Notes under the pieces: model-generated
What the model saw: only the letters and a program-made list of their open reading frames with translations
Database searches by the model: none
What the model was told of the DNA's origin: nothing
Part shown: positions 1-10,921 of the stretch, in pieces
Position numbering within the stretch: the stretch's first letter is position 1
How the letters are laid out: every line of letters starts with the position of its first letter
Program-made: the position numbers and the translations under genes
Source of the DNA: Lasiosphaeris hirsuta
Taxonomy: Eukaryota > Ascomycota > Sordariomycetes > Sordariales > Lasiosphaeriaceae
Direction of reading: 5' to 3'
Length of the DNA: 64,000 nt
Assembly (NCBI GenBank): GCA_030549175.1
Contig: JAUKUA010000003.1
Coordinates: 744,001 to 808,000 of the forward strand

Positions 1-831
1 GTTCAGAGGCAACATGAGCGTTTTCGGTGTGTGCGGTAAACCGGGCTCTCCTCGACGGGCTGTTGCAGCACCTCTATCCTTGGTCATCACCATTAGCACC
101 AGGTTGGTTGCTCTGTCTGCACCTCGCGCCGACGCGTGCCATCCGTTCCAGTTCGGTTCAGGCGGTTAACTGAAGTAAGTAATATAGATACGTACCTAAG
201 AAGCCCGCATCGTTTGGGGCCCGAGGAACCCCTTCTCGACGGACCAGGCGCTATGGGAGAAGTACTGGGCGTTTATTCGAAACTATCACCCCTTGAAGTC
301 GGATCGACCGGGACATGGCATCGATATATCGCGGGCGGAAGATGACTGTCCGTTGCTGCTATCCTTCATACATCAGGTCTTCGCCACGCGTCGATAAAAG
401 TGACGTAGCTGCTGTTCTCTACTATTTCCATGATTTTTTTTTTGGGGAATTTCTGTTGAGTAACACCTATACATAAGGCCTAGCTGCACTACATTTAGCA
501 CATATTGGCGCCCCAACAAAGAAACTTATAATTGACGTCGTGCCGCGGAGGCCGAACACGGTTAGGGAAATCGGCTGCTCACCAGGGGGCATCGGCGCAG
601 GCCAAGCGGCAAGTGGACGGGGAAAACGACGAAAGTGCATGATCGACAGGACTGGAGTGGGCCATGCGGGACCATACTGAACGGAGAGGGGACAGATGCA
701 GAAGTTATATTTTGGGGCAATTAGCAAGTGGTTGAGTATGGAAATGAGCCCGTCACCAGAAGATGTTGCCTAGAGCATTTCTAAAAGAGCCCTCGCAGCT
801 TTTGCCATCTCCAACCCAGTAACCAGATGGT
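1..831. other. Intergenic stretch, no supported gene
   Basis: I see no convincing coding region. Open frames here are short, lack recognisable motifs and have no splice-consistent partners. A run of T follows position 430. The segment may be the far end of a gene outside the window. Confidence 0.5.
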
Positions 832-1109
832 AACCCTTCCACACCCAACTCCCTCTCGTCACCAACCGAAGCGACGGCGACGATGGATGCCAACGGGCGG
901 AAGCCCTGCTCGGCGACGCGTTGGAACGAATGGCCGTTGAATTGACCTCGGAAACTGGCACCCTGACGTCGACCGTGAAAGCTTCTGTCGTGGAGCGCAT
1001 CTTCCGCGACGATCCTTCCGGCTTGGACATGACCACAAAGATCCAGCAGCTACAAGACCTGTCAGAAATTGAGGCTCTCTTGCAGTTCAAAGTAACCCAG
1101 AAAGAATAG
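832..1109 (+). CDS. Possible C-terminal exon or relic, no ATG at its beginning
   Basis: An open frame runs from just after a TAA near 830 to a TAG at 1107-1109. The translated product is compositionally protein-like (for example ERMAVELTSETG, then VERIFRDDPSGLD and a Leu/Glu-rich tail EIEALLQF). The first in-frame ATG is internal, near 930. There is no obvious 3' splice site between the upstream stop and the start of the frame, so I cannot connect it to an upstream exon. It could be a gene relic or a chance frame; I do not recognise the family. Confidence 0.25.
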
Positions 1110-1276
1110 ACGTGGCCTCTGTGATGCTACGCAGAGAAACTGAGGATAAATCGACAGGCGCAGAGGTTTCGTAGGGTGGGTGTAGTGGGATGGCGAACGC
1201 ACCAGACGGAAGGCCCTACCCATTGCTCCAATACGATGATACGGCCACACGACGCCCGGCCAGTGGGCGGGCCGTT

Positions 1277-1835
1277 TCACTTCCACCAGCGGTGCGCCAC
1301 CTCCCACAGTATCGTGCGGCGGCCGGCATTTTCAGGGTCCGCCTCGATGACGCGCTTGGTCATGCGCACACCGCCTTGCAGCAGGATGACTTCGAGACCG
1401 CCAAACGACTTCTCGGCGGCGGCAGTCAGGACCTGCTGCGAGTATAGGACGCGGATGGCGCGGCGCTGGGGCAGGGGGATCCTCTTCTCCTTCATGACGT
1501 ATCGCTCCATGATGTGGGTGCTCTCAAAGGACCAGGCGTTGAGGGTGTAGGGCAGCAGGGCGGTCTCGTGGTAGAGCTGGCGGCAGACGGGCGAGAGCAG
1601 AGTCATGCCGTGGGGCGGGGCCGGGTCGGGCTGGCGCGTCGACACCTTCCAGGGATCCTGCTTCTTGTCAAGCACGCGGCACCAGAAGCCGCCCTCGACC
1701 GTCTTGCGTGCCTTGTGTTCCCATCTCTTGAAGCAGACATTTATCTGGCCGACGTCGAGAAGCAGCTCATAGATGCGGTTGCGCAATTCGGCTGGAAGGC
1801 GGAGGAGTGGCGAGAGCTGCTGGTTGCACTCCCAT
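1277..1835 (-). CDS. 2EXR-type (LPAELRNRIYELLL) fungal protein, 5' exon not found
   Basis: The reading frame contains the hallmark RLPAELRNRIYELLL followed by a conserved stretch around LLSPVCRQLYHETALL, the pattern of fungal 2EXR/F-box-like proteins of unknown function. No ATG exists in frame: the codon at 1786 that looks like a start is TTG (Leu of ELRNRIY), and an in-frame TGA lies upstream near 1850. A good 3' splice site (branch-like GGCTGAC, then AACAG) sits just before 1835, so an upstream exon beyond 1.84 kb is likely but I could not identify it. The alternative is a 5'-truncated copy. The C terminus at 1277 is clear. Usual members are 200-400 residues, so about 185 residues visible here is incomplete. 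Confidence 0.6.
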
Positions 1836-2620
1836 CTGTTCCATCGTCAAGAGTCAGCCATCAGCCGTCAATTGCCAATTGCCAATGACAGTTTCCATGT
1901 TCAATTTTTTTTTTTAAATTTTCCCTTTTTATCAGGAAACGAATGAGGAGATGAAAGGGACACGGGCACCTACAGCTCGTACTCGGCAGATCCCTCCTTG
2001 GGAAGGGAGGTGTGCAGCTCATGGCGGATTTTTCGCTGGCGCTCCTTGTTTATCAGCTGCATCGCTCGCTGCAACAATGGCGAACGATGGGGACGACGGG
2101 AAGGAGGCGGGGGGGGAGGGGGATCGTTGGAGTCGTGGAGACGTGGAGTCGCTCACCGTTTCTTGGCCCCACCTTCCTGGGCTTGGCAGACTAGCCCATA
2201 CCGGGACTAGCGTCAATGGGAACGCCATAGAGCACAGCAGCCGCACAACTCCCATCACACCATGCACATACAACTTAGTACGACCTAGCACTCGACACTT
2301 CTTGCCAGTATCTCTCGAGCCATCTGGGCTCAACGCGGAGGTGCCAAAATGGCTGGAACAAGATCCCTCAACCACTGCAAGAGCGATTGCGGGACCACAG
2401 AAAGGAGCCATGAACAAAAAAAACACCTGTCGGGGGCAGCAAGATGCTGCAAGAGCGGTTGGACGACCAAGTCCAAGGGCCTTCAAACACCCCCAGAGAC
2501 CTTCGAAGATTTCCCAAACCTCCTCGAAAGCAAAGCCCAAAGTCCCCAAAATAGCCTGCAGGTTGTCCAGCCCCTTTTTATTTGACCCCCAACGCTTAAC
2601 CCAACGCTCGACCCAACGCC
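1836..2620. other. Intergenic region between divergent genes
   Basis: This should hold the missing 5' exon of the 2EXR-like gene and the promoter of the glycerate kinase. It contains a T-rich run near 1903-1917 and a G-rich purine stretch near 2105-2125. No independent gene is supported. Confidence 0.4.
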
Positions 2621-3941
2621 ATGTCCTCCTTGGAGAAAACCCCGCCGACCTCTCCGGTCGTCATGCCGTCCACGGGGACCCCTCTGCGGATCCTTGTAGC
2701 ACCCTCCAACTTCAAGGAATCAGCCGGTGCCGCCCAAGTCGCCGACTGGATTGAGGAGGGCTTCCGCACCGTAAATGCCGACACAAAAACGTTGGAGATC
2801 TACAAGTTCCCCCTCCACGACGGCGAGGGTTTTACCCAGGCCCTTGTGGAGCTAGACGACGGCTCACTGTTCAGTTCGATTGTCAGAGGTCCCACCGGAA
2901 AGGAGCTCATTGCCCCCTGGGGCCTCATCGACAACCGCGCGACCGGAGTCATGGATGTCGCTTCAGCCGCCGGCCTTCGATACATCCCCCAGTGCGAGCG
3001 GAACCCTCTCACGACCTCCTCGTTTGGCGTTGGACAACTCCTGAGGGCCGTCATCAAGTCTGGATGCAAAAAGATCATCATTGCTTGTGGCGATTCCGGT
3101 ACATCTGATGCGGGTGTCGGTCTTCTTGCGGCCCTCGGAGTCGTTTTCTTGGATGCTAGTGGGGATAAGCTGGATGCAACGTCGGGCGCGCGGGTTCTTT
3201 CGTCCATTCACGAAATCGTTTGGCCCTCACCTGACAGTGACCCCATATTCCGACGTATGTTGCCCCCCCCCCCCCCCCCCAACCTCTCCTGCCTACCAAC
3301 ATACCAAGTATAATATTGATGAACTTCCAGTCATTCATGAGATGGAGATCGAGGTCGTTGGCAACCTGAAAAACTACCTGATTGGAAACAAGGGAGTCGC
3401 CCGAGTCTACGGCCCCCAGAAGGGTGCCACACCCAAGCAGGTCGAGTTGCTGGCCAAAGGAATCGAAAACTTTGCCTCCATCCTCAACCGAGAGCCTAAC
3501 CACGTGTACAAGCCTGGTAGCGGCGCATCTGGCGGGATTGGGGTCGCACTGTACCTTCTAGGCGCCAGGATGTACGGACGGTGCGAGTCATTCGCGAGAT
3601 ACTTCAACCTGGAAACGGTTCTCCTCAGCAAGCGCTGGCATGTTGCCATCACAGGTGAGGGCCAACTGGACGAGAACTCTGATGGAAAAGCGACAGTCGA
3701 GTTTGCAAGGTTGGCAAAGGCCAGGGGCATTCCTGTCGTCTGCCTGGTGGGAGCACGGAACACAGGTAACAAAAGGGACGGAGGACATGACTGCATCAAT
3801 TGGGTTCAGAGCATTATAAACAGGGAGATGACGACACAGACGGCTATGAGTATGGTTGAGGAGCTGGTCAAGGATGCCTCCGCCGATATAATGAGAGCGC
3901 TGCAGGTAGGTATCAATGTTGGTAGTGTATGGAAGCCGTAG
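2621..3941 (+). CDS. Glycerate kinase (GlxK type)
   Basis: Predicted to phosphorylate D-glycerate with ATP, linking glyoxylate/serine/hydroxypyruvate metabolism to glycolysis. Two exons, 2621-3254 and 3331-3941, give 414 residues, close to the usual 370-420. The intron (76 nt, GTATGT..CAG, phase 1) rejoins DPIFR to LIHEMEIEV. Visible family motifs are the N-terminal ILVAPSNFKESAGA, the nucleotide-binding loop GDSGTSDAGVG (residues about 157-167), KPGSGASGGIG and the late AITGEGQLDENS. No signal peptide, so cytosolic. The ATG at 2621 follows CCAACGCC and is the only sensible start. The intron contains an 18-base C run. Confidence in function is high from the motif set. Confidence 0.93.
3263..3280. 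repeat. C18 homopolymer inside an intron
   Basis: Eighteen consecutive C residues lie within the glycerate kinase intron (3255-3330), 8 bases after the donor. A second C18 run occurs at 38463-38480 and a C12 run at 49525-49536. Confidence 0.95.
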
Positions 3942-4119
3942 TCGAAAAGTAGCTTGAGGGGTGATTTGGGGGGAGGAGTAGTAGGCTTGGTTTTGGGGAG
4001 AGGAGGACAACTTTTCAACTCCATCACTAACCGTCAGACGCGTTATAGATGCTCCCCAAATTTTCGTATCAAAGACTTTTATCAGGGAGAAAATGCGTTC
4101 AAAATTCACGTGAAGCCAT

Positions 4120-4849
4120 TCAAATTCCCTTGTGAGTTTCTCTCGAGTCGCGACAAAAGCCATAGATCCCCCTTAGATTCCTATACCTCTTATCGTCAAC
4201 CAACTTAAAGTCCCTCTCGACCCCATTCTTCTTGTCACAAATCAGCTCATGAAGCCACCATTCAAGCGCATGTCCATTCACCGGTATCGAATACGCCACG
4301 GGTACATGCGTCGGATCCCGTCGCAGCCCAGCATGCCGCTTCGCCCTTTCCACCCACTTTTTGGTCTCCTTGTCGGATATCGGACTCCCGTACCCAAGAT
4401 CGGGGAGTGGGTCGCCTCTGCATCTGCCTCCGCCTCCGCTTCCATGGTTTTGACCCGTAGTGCTGACAGCCGGGCCCTCTGACTGTGGCAGCTCCTTCTT
4501 CAATGCCGACACGATCTCGCGTCCAAGGGGTGACCGAGTGGGCGACGCCGCTATTGAGCTTGGGTCCCCGAGCGAAAGCTTGAATCGCTTGTGGGAAGGT
4601 GCAGGTAGGTGCGACTAGGGTGGTGGTGAGGACATTTGTTGCGTCTTGTGCGGCAACGCGGGAAATCGAGTCAGGCGAGGTTGAGATGCCCGCAGACCCG
4701 GGACGCCGTAGTCTCCGGTTCGGCTGGGTTTCTGGTAGGTGCTGGGTAGATGAATGAGATGTTGGAGCAGTAGGTAGGATGTGTCGCCCAACGCAGTCTA
4801 CCAAGGGGCAGTGGTGTGTCTCTGGTCGGGGATGGTGAAAATGCTCCAT
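4120..4849 (-). CDS. Orphan two-exon protein, about 180 residues
   Basis: I do not recognise the family. Exon 2 (4120-4614) is a long, protein-like frame ending in a basic/aromatic region with SDKETKKWVERAKRHAG and ALEWWLHELICDKKNG. A continuous frame extends upstream to an acceptor CCCTAG just before 4614. A short first exon (4802-4849, ATG at 4849, MEHFHHPRPETHHC) ends at TTG|GTAGAC and joins in phase 0. The resulting intron is 187 nt, long for this window. The middle is Gly-rich (GSGGGGRCRG). The apparent start of this frame at 4512 is GTG and is not a start. The exon 1 choice is inference; exon 2 is better supported. Confidence 0.45.
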
Positions 4850-5449
4850 TTCGATCTTTGCGACTCGGACTTGAGCTTTTGTTGGTGGAGATGAGGTAAA
4901 AGGTATTGATAATGGAAGAAAATTCTGCAGCTCAAAGTTTTAGCACCAGCCGAATCACTTCTTAACTTCATGCGGTTTGTTGGCAAGAGTGTCAAGTTGC
5001 GTGCGGACATAAAACTGTCTGGCATTACCCATCTTGGCTTCTCCGCCTTCCACCCGCTGCGATCTACCCGTGGCTGTTGGCCCGTCTACGGCCCGTCCTT
5101 GTTGAAAGACCGGGACAAGGGTATGTTGCTTGCTGGCCCAACGTCTATTTTCAATTCCGGAATCCTGATAATAACTCCCCGTCCAATAGCCCGATGGCCC
5201 AGCGGCGGTGTTACGCACCACTGCCAACCCCGACGGCAACTTGACTCACCAGCACCGCCGTTTGATTCGAGGATTCCTGTTCGTCACGCAAGAAATTACA
5301 TTCTGTTGTATCCCAAAGTATTACCGACTCTGGTGATAGCAATCTATTTGACAGAGTGTGGCACCCCATCTGAGAGACTTGCCTTCCTACGACCAATCCC
5401 TCCTCGTACTGTAACCGAACTAGGCGTTCTGCCTTGCGATCTGCCATTC

Positions 5450-5740
5450 AACACTAGATACCTCGGTACCTAGTGCACAGGTTGTAACATAAGGTCTAGA
5501 ACTACTGAGTAGGCTACCCTTACATTGTTAGTGGTACTAGGATCCCAGCTTAACCAGTGGTCGTACCTAAGGATTCTATAACCTACGTACAGGCCGAAGG
5601 CTACTGGCCACATAATGTTATGGATCTATCTATAGGATGTCCCGTCTGTCGGATATGCCCTTATGTTCATTGTAGGCCCAAGTTAAGGAGATACTTTACC
5701 CTGTTGATCTTGGGCAAGTTTCGCAGTATGACGCTCTATT
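5450..5740. repeat. Diverged repeat, copy 1 (RIP-like)
   Basis: This segment aligns by eye with 7680-7965 in the same orientation. Matching anchors are GGCCGAAGGC (5591 versus 7828 area), CCTGTTGA (5699 versus 7936 area) and CAGTGGTCGT versus CCGTGGTCGT. Most differences are C:G in copy 2 versus T:A here, frequently TG to TA (the complement of CA to TA), as in repeat-induced point mutation. No intact coding frame remains and I cannot assign the element class. Confidence 0.65.
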
Positions 5741-7679
5741 ATGGATGTGTACGTTATTAAACTATTGTTCTACCTTGTATCTATTGGAAGGTGACAAAAG
5801 AGGAGACGGTGTAGAAAAGAGTAGGGTGTATAGATGTTCATAGCAGAAAGAATAAGCTTCCTTGTGAGTAGTGACGGCCTCTCAAAACTACAAGAGAATT
5901 CTAAGGGTTCGCTCCTGGGCATTATGTCGTCGAACCCGGAACTTAGGTCGGCGGTTCTCGCGTTCTTAGTTGATCCCGTCGAAGTCTCGTGGAGAGACGT
6001 CTATGATATGTTGGAAAGGTACAGAGTAATTAGCATGACATGTGTAGCGAAAGATTAGGCGCAGCGTATACACGTTAATTACCTTGAATAATGACGACTG
6101 CTTCATCCACCCTACGCCTGATCCGCATGATCTGGTCCCAGAACTCTCCCGACGTTATGAAGCGGATAGTTGTAGGCGGTGCATCCGCATCCGCATCCCC
6201 ACCCAGTGGGGCTATCGTGGTTGGCGAGGTGGCTGGTGCCATTTGATGGTCAGTTTCTGTCTGTCAGGAAGTGGAGAGAGAAGAGCAAAATGTTGTTTCT
6301 ATGTTTTAGGACAAAATAATAGCCAGAAATATTCCCTACTCGTACATACTTATGGTCATTGGCAGTGGGGTCAACCCCCGCTCGGCACTTGAGCCGTGGT
6401 GACGGAATGGCGTTCCTAGAACAATCCTAATGCTGCCGGTATGCGCTCCAGGACCGAAGCTACGAAGGTAGTCGGGCTATCACATACCCACGCAAACGTC
6501 CATGTCCAGCTACCAGGTATAGCGATAGTGCTCCCCGCCGTGGACGCCGAGAACCGACAGCTTGGTCAACCCCTTCCGTCACTAAGCAGCAAGTAATGTT
6601 GGGAGGTTCCTACAGATGGCCACCGCTTTGCTCCCACCGCCAGGGCCACTATATATCCTATGCGGGAGCTAAACAGCCCACCTGTGCCTCCAGGATCTCA
6701 GATCCCGGGCTTCTTTCTTTTCTCTCCATAGAGCAACATAGCTCGTTTGCACACATCATTTTTGATGTTTTGTTTGTGATGCGTAACCATAATAGGTTAT
6801 AATAGACTCTGTTAACCAGGATATATATACTCTCTTAACACGCTGGGAAGTTATTATGACATAGGCCAGCCACAGTGAGGTTAGGGTGTGGCAATCAAGG
6901 TGAGTAATCAGGTGAAGAATCAGACTACAGAGCTATGACCAATTACGACTCGACCGTACAGATCGTGATCTGGAGAGAAGATGGTACAGGGGAGATGGAA
7001 TGATACGACAATAATAAACACGATGCTTCGTAGTTACAAGTTAAGAGAAACAGAAGGGTTCATAAGGTTGTATTACCACTCAGCTTCACTAAAGTTCAGT
7101 TGATAATCGTTCTAGGTTCTATTTCTAAAAAGGACTAGGGAGCTTCTTCCTCTCGAGGATCCGTCGTAACATACCTATCTCTTTTATCTTGGAGGGTTAT
7201 ATATAAGATATAAGCATACCGAGATACCTAAAGATCCGTCCTAGCCGCCCGCCGGTCCCGAATCTCCTTTAGCCGCCCGTCTCTCGTACCCTACAAATCA
7301 GTGGCTACAAGCCAAGTGATACTGACTCTCTCCCGTTAGTCCACGGCCGGTATTAGTACTTACTTCTACAGCTCAAGCGGTATGATGACCATCGCTGTGA
7401 AGGTTCCTTCACGTCCTTGGTACTTATGTCGGTCACGGAGTCGTTAGCGCCCAAGCTAGTGTCTTGTCACAGCGACGGTTCCCTTCTCTGACTCACAGGT
7501 ACCCTGAGGCCCGGCCACGACCACTTGTCACTACTGAAGCTAGACTCCGGAGAACGTCGGGGTTCAGGTCTTCCAAAGGGGTGACTACGATAACTGGGAG
7601 GTCCATGACTCGAAAGACCTGCTGAATCGTCATGCTGATCTTTTGGCTGACTTCTGTAGTTCCAGTCACGATGCTGAGG

Positions 7680-7965
7680 TTAAGTAGATGTCCATGACAG
7701 ATCTGAAGTCTGGTGACATGACCTAGCGTAGGCGAGGTCCACTGGGTGGGTCGCCTTTGCTCGTTCGTGGGGCCAGGGTCCCGGCTTGGCCCGTGGTCGT
7801 GCCTGAGGATCCATCGACCTGTGTGCGGGCCGAAGGCCACTGACCACGTGATGGTACGGACCCATCTGCGGGATGATCCTTGTGTTGAATGTGGGTTTGT
7901 GTTCACTGTGGACCCAGGTCAAGGAGGTGCTTCACCCTGTTGACCTTAGGTGATGGAGGAATTTA
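7680..7965. repeat. Diverged repeat, copy 2
   Basis: This is the less mutated partner of 5450-5740, with higher G+C. It keeps a short plus-strand frame (7746-7943) with a Cys-x2-Cys pair (CVECG), but too short to name. Boundaries are approximate; similarity fades on both sides. No terminal repeats or target-site duplications were found. Confidence 0.6.
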
Positions 7966-9559
7966 GTGTTTTGTGCAGGGGAGACGCATCACGGTGGAAA
8001 GTGGCCAACTCTCTTTTTAAGATCCGTTATCGATAAACGTTCTATCTGTAGTTTAGAGAATTGAAACTTGACTCTGGTATGTTGGAGTTACGCTCTAAGA
8101 ACGAGCAGTAGTTTCAGTAGGTCTGCTAACGGTATCTGCTTGTATGAGGCAAAGGAAAACGGTGATATTTGGTGGTGGGCTGGTGTCCCAAAACTGTGGC
8201 TAGGAGCGGATCTTTGTAATATACCGGATTTTGAATCACGGTAACTGTAGCCGGGCCAAAAATCGCTTCACCTCGGCTCAGGGAGGTGCTCGCTTTGCCT
8301 CACCCCCTACTCAGGTTTTTTTGCGACTAATGCGGACTTGGTCAGAAAGTGTTGTGGGGGGTGACTAAACAGGTATATCCATGCAGAAATGCAAGGTCAA
8401 TCATCAGATAGGTAAGGCATCTGGGAAAGAGCTCAATGTCTCCCGTCTTCCCGGGCAGGAACCAGTGAACCTAGATTGAGATACTGATTGGGCATTTGGA
8501 GCTTGGGGTCTCCTCTCTAGGCCAAGTGTATTTAGATTTGACCTCGAGACCAAAGATAGAACCTACGAGAAAAAGCCTAACCCTTGCATCCCTACCCTAC
8601 CTGCGTATTTCCCTTGCCACACTTTGAATGGTCTAATGCACGTACAGTACGAAGTGTCAAAGTGCCAGGGGAGCACCACCACGACGTTCTCAGCTGCCGC
8701 AACGACAGGCAGCAAGAACGGAACCAATTGAATCGCACCGTAATAAGCCTGCCTACCCAGTAGCACACTGATGAAGGTGAACCAATCTACAGCAGTCGTG
8801 GCGGAACACCGCCAAAAGGGAAAAAACCGCCATGCAGCTCCTACAAAGTAAGTACATACCACCCGCACCTCCTACCGCCCCCGCTCGGCCGGCCTTGGCT
8901 CCCTCCGTCGTTCGTCTCGGCCCATTGGACAAAACCCGGCGGATTTTGCACGGTATTATTTCGCACCTGTTCATCGGCCGACCGAGGCGCCGTCCGTGAT
9001 GTGAAGCGTCAACGGCGCAGAAGAGGGGGTACGCACCAACCCCACGGGGGGCAACCTAGACCCATGTCATCGACAACAGCCGATGCATATCATAAGGCGC
9101 ACTTTGAGGCAGACCCGTGCATATTATTTTCCCGCTCCCATGGGGGGGAAGCTTCACAGCTGCGCTAGCTGGCTGTGGCTGCGCCTCTGTCCGTCTATCC
9201 ATCTATACGGCGGCAAAAAGGCACACCTTGTGAAATGCTGTGTGATGCATCGGAGATGTTTTTCACATCGTGGGGATGGTTTAGTCGGTGAGCTGGGGGG
9301 TTACTGGAGCGGGTTGTAAAGGTGCCGCGCCACACCTTTTTTTTTTTTCGAGCGATAACAATAGCTGGTATGTCTCAACTGGAGCGACGCGATACGCGAT
9401 GCACCAAGCCAAGCACTTGGACCACCCGACACAGAAACCGTGCAGCGCGCCGCATACGTGACGCTGTGCGTCAATTTCCCCATGTGCTACCTAGGCGGGT
9501 AAGCGTATCATCAGAAAAGGGATGTGATTCCGCGGAAACCGTTGACGAGCAAAGCAAAA

Positions 9560-9633
9560 CAGAAGCAAGCCAACAACGACAGCAGCCAGCAAGCAGCCAG
9601 CCAGCAAGCAGCCAGCCAGCAGCCAGCAAGCAA
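9560..9633. repeat. CAGC-type microsatellite
   Basis: Imperfect alternation of CAGC, CAGCCAGC and AAGC units, lying in non-coding sequence. Confidence 0.85.
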
Positions 9634-10921
9634 ATCGAAGCGAAGTTAGCCCAGGGGGCATGGGGGCTAGCAAGGAATACCTACTTATTCCCCTTGCTAT
9701 GCTTGGCCTGTCGCGCAGTTAGTTCTTAGCTCTTTCGTCACAGATTCCTCAGCCCGCATAGCCACAAGCGGACGTCCAACGAAACGCCTTTGCCCGATTT
9801 AGGTATATGATTCGACATTCCTCGACATGCTCCGAGGGGCTTCGACGTGCTGGCCGGATCTTCCACGGACTGCAGCAGGAGGAATATCGTGGACGCGAGC
9901 TGCTGCCGGGGTTCCGGGACGGGCCAGAGTTGGCCTTCATATTTGCGCCGGCTGTTGTATCACTGTGATGCGACGGTGATGAGCCAGCGGATGAACGGAG
10001 AGGCGCGGTTGGGTGTGAAGTAACATCATGGGACGTGTATATGAGAGTCGAGCAGAAGGGGAACAACTCGCGTCCAACCGCCCGAGCGCGGCCGCCCTTT
10101 TGCATCATCAGCCCTACAGAGCAAAACAACGTGTTTTCAGGCAGCACTTCAACAAGAGCAGCGCATCATAGGGATGATAGGGGCAGGGGGGGGTTCTATC
10201 AGCGGCATCGTAACTTGTTTCCGGCCGGCTCGTCGCTTGCGGCGCTGGGCCAGGCTGGGACGCAGCGAGACGCAGGCGACCGTCCCAAGTGTCCCGGGTG
10301 CCCAAATGGACCCAGGATCCCACCAGGCGGCCTTGCCTTGCTAAACAGTAAGCACCTTAAGGTAGAACCGTGCATGGGATGCAACCCTCACGATTGGACG
10401 CCATTTCAGGGGTACGAGACAGCAGGGGGCGGGGATAACGGGGCACCAAAGGAGAAAGCCGTTGCTATCAAAGCACCCGCGACCTGGTGGCCCCGTGTCG
10501 ATAGAGCTGTCTCGGTAGTGTCCTCTTCTTCCACGAGCGGTCTCGAACCGTGACGGGGTGACGGGGGAGGATGTGCTGTGCCGCAGTGGTGCAGGTCCCG
10601 CCAGCCAGCAAGCGTGATGCGCTGCTGTCGGGCCTGATTGGGCTCTAAAAGCGCCGCCACTGGGAACGTTCCCTCCAAGACATGATTTGGGCACTTTCAT
10701 GTTTGGCGGCGTTTTGGCTGTGTCTTGCGGACTGGCTGGTGCGGATTACAAATGAGGTCCGGTATTTGAGGCCGTTGAATCCCGCTTTTGGTTTTGGACT
10801 CGGCACAAGGTCTCCACGTTGCTATCGCTCATTTGGATTGGCACTTCCAAGCTCATTGACATTGCACTTTTCCATGTTCAGGCTGCAGGCGCAATCCGAC
10901 CCTTTTCGAAACAATCAGGCC

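Larger units (their letters stand above)
4850..10921. other. Gene-poor 6 kb region with decayed repeats
   Basis: No gene is supported across about 6 kb. Frames are short and stop-rich, and between about 5.4 and 8.5 kb the sequence is notably rich in TA steps. It contains a pair of homologous but strongly diverged segments (5450-5740 and 7680-7965) and a CAGC-type microsatellite at 9560-9633. The 3' part (9.7-10.9 kb) is the upstream region of the Clr5-domain gene. Confidence 0.6.

Noticed and set aside
1868..1888. Recurrent CAATTGCCAAT sequence (also near 16694 and 31104)
   Set aside because: Short palindromic AT-rich word; three occurrences in 64 kb at varied distances from starts are not enough to call a regulatory element.
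4970..5473. 167-codon plus-strand open frame
   Set aside because: No motif, atypical composition, no splice partners, and it runs into the decayed repeat; more likely chance.
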